This document shows, in pieces, positions 1 through 6,897 of a DNA stretch of 26,621 nt; positions within the stretch are counted from its first letter, which is position 1, and every line of letters begins with the position of its first letter. The position numbers were made by a program, and so were the translations under genes. Location: NCBI GenBank assembly GCA_965369945.1, contig CBDUST010000026.1, forward strand, positions 1 to 26,621. Direction: 5' to 3'. The notes under the pieces were generated by a model. The model was not told where the DNA came from. It ran no database searches and saw only the letters and a program-made list of their open reading frames with translations. The stretch is from JADFNO01 sp965369945 (GTDB lineage Bacteria; Planctomycetota; Phycisphaerae; Phycisphaerales; SM1A02).

Positions 1-275
1 ATTGTTCCAAAATATCAAAATTGTCGCCATGCGCTAGAAATCTCCTACTGACAACAGATTGAATTCATGATGGGCAGGGCAGGGCCTCCAAGCGGCCCTC
101 TTCGGGCAGGACTCGGCCGGTTGCCGTCGATTCCAGGCAAAAGCAGCTACTGGAACTTGGGTTTCGGGCGGCGCGTTACACTCGTGCGTGGAACGATCGG
201 CGGTAGAGCCGCGCGAACGTCATATGGGAGATGTCGGATCAACATTTTGCTTCCATTGCTGGAGGGAGCACCGTC

Positions 276-1454
276 ATGACCAAACCAGTCCTGAAGCTTT
301 ACGGCGCCAACTGGTGTCCCGATTGCCGCAACACGAAGCGTTTCCTCGGCGAGCAGGGTGTGGCGTACGACTGGATCGACATCGATGCCGATGAAAACGC
401 CAACCGCCGGATTGCCGAACTCAACAACGGGAAGCGAGTCATTCCCACGATCGAGTTGAACGGCGACGTGCTGGTCAACCCGAGCGATGCCGAGCTCGCC
501 GAGCGTCTCGGACTGCGGTCGGAGGCAAGCCGATCGTTCTATGACCTCATTGTGATCGGGAGCGGACCCGCCGGACTCACCGCGGCGCTGTACGCGGCAC
601 GCGAAGGGCTGGACGTGTTAGTGGTCGAGCGCGGGAGTCCTGGCGGGCAGACCGGCGTTACCGACCGTTTGGACAATTTCCCCGGATTCCCCGATGGAAT
701 CAGCGGAATCGAATTCGCGTCGCGCCTTGTGAAGCAGGCCGAGCGGTTCGGCGCGGAACTGCTTCGCGCGACCGAGGCCTCTGGGATCCGGACTCACGGC
801 GGGTCGCCTTGTCTGCAGACCGCGTCCGGGAGGGAGTACGCCGCCAGGTCGATACTGCTCTCGGGCGGCTCGACCTACCGCCGGCTGAACATTCCCGGCG
901 AGGACGATCTCATCGGGGCCGGCGTCCACTTTTGCGCAACCTGCGACGGACCGTTCTACCGGGACCGGCACGTCGCCGTCATCGGGGGTGGTAACAGCGC
1001 GGGCGAGGAGAGCCTGTTCCTCACCCGCTTCGCCGATAGGGTCACGCTGCTGGTGCGCGCCGAGGCCATGAACGCCAGCCAGCTCGTCATCGACAAGGTG
1101 CTGGGGCATCCGAAGATCGAGACCCGCTTCAAGATCGAGGCCACGGAGTTCGTCGGAAATGGGTCGCTGCGATCGATCCGACTGCGCGACACGGCGACCG
1201 GCCAGTCCGATGAGCTGGAGTGCGCCGCCGCCTTCTTATTCATCGGGCTCTCGCCCAACACCGACTGGTTGCCCGCCTCGATCGCGCGCGACGACCGCGG
1301 CTTCATCACGACCGGTGCGAATCTGGAGACGTCCTTGCCCGGCGTGTTCGCCGCGGGCGACCTCCGTGCTGGAAGCACCAAGCAGGCGGCCTCAGCCGTC
1401 GGCGAGGGCGCCACAGCGGCGCTGATGATCCGCGATTACCTGAATCAGCATTGA
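276..1454 (+). CDS. trxB: Glutaredoxin-thioredoxin reductase fusion protein
   Basis: The product (392 aa) is an NADPH-dependent flavoprotein disulfide reductase with its own N-terminal thiol carrier, so it probably reduces cytoplasmic disulfides. Residues 1-80 form a glutaredoxin-like domain with a CPDC redox centre at 14-17 and the cis-proline segment VIPT. Residues 89-392 are a low-molecular-weight thioredoxin reductase: FAD-binding GSGPAG (95-100), redox pair CATC followed by DG (220-223), NADPH-binding GGGNSA (237-242) and a C-terminal AAGD FAD motif. The ATG at 276 is preferred over upstream starts because a strong ribosome site, GGAGGGA, lies at 261-267. A stand-alone reductase is about 320 aa, so the extra 80 residues are the fused domain. 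It is the only clear plus-strand gene and converges on the recombinase. The family call is secure; that the two domains exchange electrons is inferred. Confidence 0.93.
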   Translation: MTKPVLKLYGANWCPDCRNTKRFLGEQGVAYDWIDIDADENANRRIAELNNGKRVIPTIELNGDVLVNPSDAELAERLGLRSEASRSFYDLIVIGSGPAGLTAALYAAREGLDVLVVERGSPGGQTGVTDRLDNFPGFPDGISGIEFASRLVKQAERFGAELLRATEASGIRTHGGSPCLQTASGREYAARSILLSGGSTYRRLNIPGEDDLIGAGVHFCATCDGPFYRDRHVAVIGGGNSAGEESLFLTRFADRVTLLVRAEAMNASQLVIDKVLGHPKIETRFKIEATEFVGNGSLRSIRLRDTATGQSDELECAAAFLFIGLSPNTDWLPASIARDDRGFITTGANLETSLPGVFAAGDLRAGSTKQAASAVGEGATAALMIRDYLNQH

Positions 1455-1607
1455 TCGTCAGGTGAGCACCCAAGTGCAGGTATCACCGGGCGTGTCGCAG
1501 TCAGCGCCGGAACTATGCGCCGTCAGCTTCCTTCCGGAAGATAGGCTGTCGACCCGAACACCTATACCTCTGTTGCGGCGGCCCAGCCAGTCAATTCCCG
1601 CCGGAAT

Positions 1608-3509
1608 CTAGTGACTTTCCACTCGGCCGACGGAGGCCGGATTGCTGGTGCACGTCGGACCAACATCCAGGACACTCAGGATCGTTGGCACTTCTCGCAT
1701 CTCGACTTGGGCTCGTTGGCTCGCTGCATTAACGATGATGCCAACGACGCAGCGCCGGATTGCGGCCAGGCGCTCTTCTTGGTCACGGCCACGCAAGATC
1801 TCATCTAGCTTTTCGACGAGTATTTGCATCCGATCTAGAAGCTCCGGGATCTCGTCTTCGGATAGGGCAATATAGTCCAGCGATTCAAGCCGTCGCTCTA
1901 ATAGCGCACGTTTGCGATCATGGGTATTTGGGTTTCGGCTCGCGATGTTGGTTGGCGCGGAATCACCACCGTGTGCTGGGTCTAGGTGAGCCTGATCAAG
2001 TTCTGTGATCTCAGCTCGCAGCCTGCGCCTGATGACAGCCACCGTCCTCTCTTCGAGTACGACTCTACGTCGGATCGCTTGCAGGCAGTGATTACGACCC
2101 CTACATCCACGATATCGTTTGTAGAACTCGACAACTTGTTTGATAACGACCGCCTCGAGCGAATGTTGCGGGATCGCTCCCTTCTTGCACATTCTCCTGC
2201 CGCGATTCCACCCTCCACAGAGATACTCATGCTCCCTCTTACCTTGTGGTTTCCTCCTTGTGTTCTGAACGACGCATCCTTCATATCGGCTGCCGCAGTG
2301 TGCGCATGTCGCGAGCTGCGAGAGCAGGAAGCGCACAGGTGGTCCCGTCCATCGGAAGCCTGTCCGCCGAAGCACCTCTTGTTGGGGTTCTCCCGTGTCA
2401 TGGATCTCCTTGACAAAGAGTTGTGCTCGTTCCCTGATGTTCCAGTTCACTCGCTCCCAAACGCTACGGCTAACGATCGGAGCGTGCGTATCTCGAACGA
2501 CAATCCAATCGAGTTCCTCGTTGAAGCGCCATTTCCGAATCAATGCGTCTGTGCGTTCTACCGCTTCGCCGTTTCTGATCTGATTGATCTTGCCGTGAGT
2601 CCGACGGTTCCATGCGAGATCGCCCACATAGGCAGGATTTGTGAGAATCTGTCTGATGACGCTGCACGTCCAGCGCGTGCCGCATTTGTTTGACCAACTC
2701 GTGCCTCGGATCGTGGGAACACCAAGCCGGTTGAGTCGATCTGCGATTGCGGTGAAGCCGCGGCGTTCTTCCAAATAGAGTTGATAGATTTCGCGAACGG
2801 TTTCGACCCGATCCTGGCAGCTGAGCACAAGCCGGCAATGGTCCTGTTTTGTTAGTGCAGGAGATTCGTCGGGACTGAGAATTCGTAGCAGTTTCCATCG
2901 TTCATCGAAGAGCTCCTTTGTGCGATCCCGCATATGGCGGACAAAGAACATGAACGCTCCCGACGGCTTTTCGTAGTGAAGGTCAAAGCCGAACGGAGGT
3001 ACGCCGCCCATCCAGCAACCCTTCGCTTGGTTTGAGGCCACCTTGCTGAGAAGGCCGCGGATCGTGACCTTGGACAGATCCTTGCTCTCCTCACGGGCCT
3101 GCCACTGCTTGACGGCTCGTAGCAGGTCGTCGGTTCTGTGGCCGGTGAAATGTTCGCTGACGTAGCGAACCTCCACACCATGCGTGCGGAGCACGTAGCG
3201 GTAGTGGCCGGCCTCATCGTTGTCGACTCGGCCGAATCGCTTGATGTCGTAGACGATCACGACGGCGAACTCACAGTCGCCGCGCTGAGCCGCGGCCATC
3301 ATGGCCTGGAAAGCCTTACGGCCCTTGGTCCGTGTGCCGGTGATCGCGTCGTCGGTGTAGAAATGAATGAGGCGCAAGTTGTGCTTCGCGGCATATCGCT
3401 CAATCGCCGCTCGCTGGTCAGGGATCGACTGTTCCTGCTGGCTCGTGGATCTGCGAACATAGCCGACGGCGGTGGAGCGCCTGTCCGAGTTGGCTTGTCT
3501 GGCTGTCAT
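1608..3509 (-). CDS. Large serine recombinase (site-specific integrase/resolvase)
   Basis: The product (633 aa) belongs to the large serine recombinases, which cut and rejoin DNA at attachment sites through a serine-DNA intermediate. The N-terminal catalytic domain has YVRRSTSQQ with the nucleophile at Ser21, and DIKRFGR supplies the conserved arginines. A recombinase domain follows (about 150-300). A zinc ribbon is formed by Cys402, Cys405, Cys431 and Cys440, and a basic helical coiled region ends the protein. I chose the ATG at 3509 because the family normally begins just before the catalytic strand; a longer reading from 3578 adds 23 residues. No good ribosome site is visible for either. 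A degraded relative in the same orientation lies at 20491-20994. The upstream non-coding region carries strong inverted repeats that could be its DNA targets. Confidence 0.92.
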   Translation of the reverse strand: MTARQANSDRRSTAVGYVRRSTSQQEQSIPDQRAAIERYAAKHNLRLIHFYTDDAITGTRTKGRKAFQAMMAAAQRGDCEFAVVIVYDIKRFGRVDNDEAGHYRYVLRTHGVEVRYVSEHFTGHRTDDLLRAVKQWQAREESKDLSKVTIRGLLSKVASNQAKGCWMGGVPPFGFDLHYEKPSGAFMFFVRHMRDRTKELFDERWKLLRILSPDESPALTKQDHCRLVLSCQDRVETVREIYQLYLEERRGFTAIADRLNRLGVPTIRGTSWSNKCGTRWTCSVIRQILTNPAYVGDLAWNRRTHGKINQIRNGEAVERTDALIRKWRFNEELDWIVVRDTHAPIVSRSVWERVNWNIRERAQLFVKEIHDTGEPQQEVLRRTGFRWTGPPVRFLLSQLATCAHCGSRYEGCVVQNTRRKPQGKREHEYLCGGWNRGRRMCKKGAIPQHSLEAVVIKQVVEFYKRYRGCRGRNHCLQAIRRRVVLEERTVAVIRRRLRAEITELDQAHLDPAHGGDSAPTNIASRNPNTHDRKRALLERRLESLDYIALSEDEIPELLDRMQILVEKLDEILRGRDQEERLAAIRRCVVGIIVNAASQRAQVEMREVPTILSVLDVGPTCTSNPASVGRVESH

Positions 3510-3694
3510 GGCACTCGGTTCGCGCTTCAGGCAGGAGGCGCAAACGAGCATCACATAGGGGCCTAGGTTGGCCCACATAGCAAGGGGATTCCGGCCGGAT
3601 TGCCAAAGATTCTGATTGGTAGTCCGAGGTCATTGCTCGCCCCAATGAAGTACGAAGGCGCCAGTTCGGGCGTGCGACATTCGCCGCAGAAGGC

Positions 3695-3721
3695 CATGTC
3701 ATAGTCTGTGCCTATGACATG
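3695..3721. repeat. Perfect 10-bp inverted repeat, candidate recombinase site or operator
   Basis: CATGTCATAG at 3695-3704 is repeated as its exact reverse complement, CTATGACATG, at 3712-3721, with a 7-base spacer. A third copy of the half-site, CCTATGACA, lies at 3770-3778. The position about 190 bases upstream of the recombinase start fits an attachment site or a binding site for the recombinase or its repressor. Which of these it is cannot be told from the sequence. Confidence 0.55.
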
Positions 3722-3754
3722 CTGTAACCGTGGTTGGTGCAAACGTTTACGGCA

Positions 3755-3788
3755 GTGTCAGCCTCCCAGCCTATGACAAAACTGACAC
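3755..3788. repeat. Inverted repeat GTGTCAG / CTGACAC around a CTATGACA half-site
   Basis: GTGTCAG at 3755-3761 and its reverse complement CTGACAC at 3782-3788 are separated by 20 bases. The spacer contains the third CTATGACA half-site (3771-3778). Together with the dyad at 3695-3721 this makes a roughly 95-base block of related TGACA/TGTCA elements, as expected for a multi-subunit protein binding region. Confidence 0.45.
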
Positions 3789-3853
3789 CAAACTACGCTA
3801 CATCACGGTCACCATATGCTGTACGGGGTGCTTGCCATTGATATTGATAGGTG

Positions 3854-3943
3854 CCTAGCGCGTGCAGCGGAGTAGAACAGTCCGTGCTCCTCCCGTACCT
3901 GCAGAGCGAGGGATCGTCGGTTCAACCCTGACCGCTAGCCGCC
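3854..3943 (+). other. tRNA-like segment (possible degenerate tRNA or attachment-site remnant)
   Basis: A T-arm can be drawn: stem GTCGG (3916-3920), loop TTCAACC (3921-3927) and stem CTGAC (3928-3932). It is followed by CGCTAGC and GCC-A, resembling an acceptor strand with a partial CCA end. CCTAGCG at 3854-3860 pairs with 6 of the 7 acceptor bases. The length of about 90 would suit a long-variable-arm tRNA. I could not draw a convincing anticodon stem, so this is at best a remnant and may be chance. Confidence 0.2.
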
Positions 3944-4066
3944 ACGAATGAGTGTCGCGCACGATCCTCCAACACCCAACAAACGCCCGGATGAGGTTTT
4001 CGCCACCCACAGGTGTTTACCGTTGATATAGGTATGTGCGTGGCCCAGGCTGGCGCTACGCCGTTC

Positions 4067-4795
4067 TTACGCGAGACGTTCCGTATTGTCGCACTTTCCG
4101 GGGGTTCCGGGGGTTGGTTCGAAGCGGTACCCGATATCGCGGATCGTTTGGATCAACGTCGGTTTGTGGGGGTCGCGTTCGATCTTTTCTCGCAGAGTCG
4201 TGACACAACGGTCGACGCTGCGCGTGTTCACGTAAATGCCGGAACCCCATACTGATCGGAGAATCTCTTCGCGAGTGAGTGCACGACCTTCATGCTCGGC
4301 GAAGAACGTAAGGAGCTTGAACTCCTTCGGCGTCAGGTTCAGTTCTTGGCTATCGCGCATCAGTCGGTGTGCGCCCAAATCCAACTCAAAATCCCCGAAG
4401 CGTATGACGGCGGAATCTTCTCGATCCTTTCGGCGCAACATCGCCTTGATGCGCGCCAGGAGCTCGTTCATGCTGAATGGCTTTGTTACATAATCGTCAG
4501 CGCCGAGGTTCAGACCCAAGACAATGTCAGACTCCTGCCCCTTGGCGGTAAGCATGATGATGGGGATATCCACTCCCTCATCGCGCAGCAAACGACAGAC
4601 CTCGTAGCCATTGATCTTGGGCAGCATGATGTCCAACAGAATGAGATCCGGTCGTGCATGAAGCGCAAGCTCAAGACCTGCTTCTCCGTCGCTGGCTGTC
4701 TTCACCGACATCCCTGCGTATTCGAAGTTATCCTTCAATACGCGCAGCATCGTCGTGTCGTCTTCGATGATCAGGATTGTCTCGGAGGCGTTCAT
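4067..4795 (-). CDS. OmpR/PhoB-family response regulator
   Basis: The product (242 aa) is a cytoplasmic two-component transcription factor. The receiver domain (about 5-120) has the acidic pair ED at 11-12, the phosphorylated aspartate at D55 in LLDIMLP, the switch threonine T83 and the lysine K105 in VTKPF. A winged-helix DNA-binding domain (about 131-230) ends with the typical VDRCVTTLREKIE and IRDIGYRF segments. Its start lies 12 bases after the stop of the histidine kinase gene at 4808-6793, so the two are co-transcribed and almost certainly partners. Such regulators bind as dimers to direct repeats spaced by 11 bp. One such repeat lies upstream of the beta-propeller gene (9093-9109), which makes that gene a candidate target. 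Confidence 0.95.
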   Translation of the reverse strand: MNASETILIIEDDTTMLRVLKDNFEYAGMSVKTASDGEAGLELALHARPDLILLDIMLPKINGYEVCRLLRDEGVDIPIIMLTAKGQESDIVLGLNLGADDYVTKPFSMNELLARIKAMLRRKDREDSAVIRFGDFELDLGAHRLMRDSQELNLTPKEFKLLTFFAEHEGRALTREEILRSVWGSGIYVNTRSVDRCVTTLREKIERDPHKPTLIQTIRDIGYRFEPTPGTPGKCDNTERLA

Positions 4796-4807
4796 CTGTT
4801 CTCGGGA

Positions 4808-6793
4808 TCAGCCTTGATTCGCTCGCTTGGTTGCCCAAGCTGGGAGTTTCACTGAGAACGTTGTGCCCTTACCAAGTTCGCTCGTGACGCTGATCGTCCC
4901 GCCGTGCGCCTTGACGATGAATTGCACGATACTCAGACCGAGCCCGCAACCGGCACGACTGCGAGAAAGACTCTGATCAACCTGGTAAAAGCGATCGAAC
5001 ACTTTCTTGACGGCTCGCCGAGATAGCCCAATTCCGTTGTCTTGTACTTCCAGGCAGATCAGTCCGTTGTCACCATACGCGCGACAGACAATGTGTTTGT
5101 CATCGCCGGTGTATTTGTGCGCGTTGTCCAGCAGATTGATCAACACCGTAGTGAGCGCATCGGCATCAGCACGGACGGCCGGTAGGTTCGGTTCGATCTC
5201 GCTCTTCAGTTGATTGTTCGGCGAGGCGAATCGCTCGCGCATGGCCTCAGCGGCGGCGGCGATGATCGAGTCGATGTGCGTTTTCTCGAAGTCGAACGCC
5301 TGCTTGTTGCGCTCCATACGCGAGAACGCCAGGAAGTTGTCGATGAGCCGAGTCAACCGCTCGTTCTCGGTACTGATCAGCTCCAGGTACTCGTTTCGTT
5401 GTTGTTGATCACGGCAGCGGCCCTGGAGCATGGTGTCAACGAGGGCGCGCATCGAAGCCAGCGGTGTTTTCAGCTCATGAGTCACCGTGGCCACAAGGTC
5501 GTTTCTTATACGGGCAAGCTTCATCTGCGCGCTCACGAATCGCCCGATCACAACGGTCAGAAGTGCGATCGTTCCAACCACGATCGCGCCCGTCCAGAGA
5601 TAGGCTGATATGCGTTTGTCAGCAGCCAAGACGAACGGATCGTCGCCGGTGAGCTGAAGCGCTACAGACCATCCGATGAGTGGTTCTTCCATTGTCTTGA
5701 CAAGCAGGGGCTCCAACTTTTGGGTTGAGTCCGCTCCAGGCGCCAACAAAGTGATCGTCGCGTCCGACAACGCGAAATCATCATTGGTCAGAGCACGGGT
5801 CTCTGAGAGTACGCGCTGCTCGCGTAGAAGCGCAAGCACTCGGCCGTCGGATGAGGCAAGGCGCCACTGATCGGCGCTGCTTGTTCGTTGCAACACTCCA
5901 ATGTCCGGGGGCGGGGGCGCGGGTGGTGGATTGTTTTGGAGATACGTCGCAGAGCGCGCCTCAGCGTCGAGCGTCACAAGGCTCTCTCGATCAACACCCA
6001 ACGACTCGAGTCGCTGCATGATGAACAGCCGTTGACTACTTGGCATGTTTGTGCTGGAGTAATCGTTTGCAAGTGCGTGCAGTTTGGAAAGTGTCGTCGA
6101 GCGTACATCAAGGTCTTCATCTGACATTAAACGCAGTGCAAACAGTAGTGCGTTGGGTACGATCAGGTTTCCGTGCTGATCGAGCGATTCTCGGTACTGG
6201 AGTTCAGTGAGCGTTGCAGTCAGAATGTCCAGTGCCGCCTCACGTTGCTGCGAGTTCGCCAGACATCGCGCCTGGGCCTGCAACGCCTGAGCAGCTTCCG
6301 ATCGACTGACAGCAGCGGTTGCGATCGCCGCATAGGCTCGGGCACCTGCGCTGTAGTCGAGTTGTTCGAATTCCAACCGTTCGGCGTTCTGCCACGGTAC
6401 GGCCTGTGTCGGGCTGTGTCCGGGGGTCGGTTGCGCGGGCGATGGATAGTCGACTCGACCGGACTGATCGAAGATTATGACACCGTCGGCCAAATCATCT
6501 CGAATAACATGGGCGAAATGTGCTGCGCTACTGATCGGTTCGTTGGGAAATGCGAGCTGCGCTGCTCGATCGGTCCAATATGCTGCGATTCGTCGTTTGG
6601 CGACGTTGAGTTGATCTTCGTACACGGAAACGATTTTTTGGCGTGCAGCCAAGCGTTCGTTGCCGATCGCCTGGGCCATGAACCACAACACGAAGGTGCC
6701 GGAAACACTCACCGCCACGAGCAGGAGCACGAGTATCGGCCAGGAGCTTTGCTGGTGCGGTTGCGTGCGGATGCGTTTCAATGGGTGTGGCAT
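4808..6793 (-). CDS. Membrane sensor histidine kinase with TPR-like periplasmic domain
   Basis: The product (661 aa) is the likely partner of the adjacent PhoB-type regulator. Membrane helix 1 spans about 18-40. A large periplasmic domain (about 41-396) includes Ala-rich helical repeats that look TPR-like (about 150-260) and a Pro-rich segment near 288-297. Membrane helix 2 spans about 397-420. The HisKA domain carries the phosphorylated histidine H439 in THELKTP. The ATPase domain has an N-box (INLLDNAHKYT), a G1 box (DNGIGLS), an F-box (VFDRFYQ) and a G2 box (GCGLGLS). No HAMP domain is evident. I start at the ATG at 6793, because the longer reading from 6871 begins inside the terminator hairpin of the preceding gene. 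The signal sensed is unknown. Confidence 0.92.
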   Translation of the reverse strand: MPHPLKRIRTQPHQQSSWPILVLLLVAVSVSGTFVLWFMAQAIGNERLAARQKIVSVYEDQLNVAKRRIAAYWTDRAAQLAFPNEPISSAAHFAHVIRDDLADGVIIFDQSGRVDYPSPAQPTPGHSPTQAVPWQNAERLEFEQLDYSAGARAYAAIATAAVSRSEAAQALQAQARCLANSQQREAALDILTATLTELQYRESLDQHGNLIVPNALLFALRLMSDEDLDVRSTTLSKLHALANDYSSTNMPSSQRLFIMQRLESLGVDRESLVTLDAEARSATYLQNNPPPAPPPPDIGVLQRTSSADQWRLASSDGRVLALLREQRVLSETRALTNDDFALSDATITLLAPGADSTQKLEPLLVKTMEEPLIGWSVALQLTGDDPFVLAADKRISAYLWTGAIVVGTIALLTVVIGRFVSAQMKLARIRNDLVATVTHELKTPLASMRALVDTMLQGRCRDQQQRNEYLELISTENERLTRLIDNFLAFSRMERNKQAFDFEKTHIDSIIAAAAEAMRERFASPNNQLKSEIEPNLPAVRADADALTTVLINLLDNAHKYTGDDKHIVCRAYGDNGLICLEVQDNGIGLSRRAVKKVFDRFYQVDQSLSRSRAGCGLGLSIVQFIVKAHGGTISVTSELGKGTTFSVKLPAWATKRANQG

Positions 6794-6828
6794 ACGTGAG
6801 AATCGCCTACTGTTGCTTGTTTGTTTGC

Positions 6829-6856
6829 ACTCTAGTGTACGCGTACAAAAAGTGAA
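6829..6856 (-). promoter_or_regulatory. Candidate promoter with a 12-bp palindrome for the kinase-regulator operon
   Basis: On the minus strand a TTCACT (6851-6856) and a TAGAGT (6829-6834) are separated by 16 bases, each matching 4 of 6 bases of the sigma-70 consensus. The perfect palindrome TGTACGCGTACA (6836-6847) lies between them, where a repressor would block RNA polymerase. The TAGAGT box sits about 36 bases before the kinase ATG. The match is modest, so this is a candidate only. Confidence 0.35.
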
Positions 6857-6887
6857 CGGGCGGTGCGCCACTGTGGCGCACCGCCCG
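6857..6887 (-). terminator. Rho-independent terminator of the beta-propeller gene
   Basis: A perfect 13-bp GC-rich stem (6857-6869 with 6875-6887) closes on the 5-base loop ACTGT. On the minus strand it is followed by TTCACTTTTTG, a T-rich tract. It begins 11 bases after the stop codon of the gene ending at 6898 and separates that gene from the kinase operon. Confidence 0.85.
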
Positions 6888-6897
6888 CGATTCCCTA

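Larger units (their letters stand above)
3510..4066. other. Non-coding region upstream of the recombinase
   Basis: No convincing gene is seen in these roughly 550 bases. It lies between the recombinase start and the end of the response regulator gene, so it should carry the recombinase promoter. It holds two nested groups of inverted repeats (3695-3721 and 3755-3788) and a tRNA-like 3' segment (3854-3943), which are listed separately. Short reading frames on both strands here look accidental. Confidence 0.6.

Noticed and set aside
1986..2693. A 235-codon plus-strand frame inside the recombinase gene
   Set aside because: It is antisense to the clearly conserved recombinase domain, lacks recognisable motifs and has no ribosome site.
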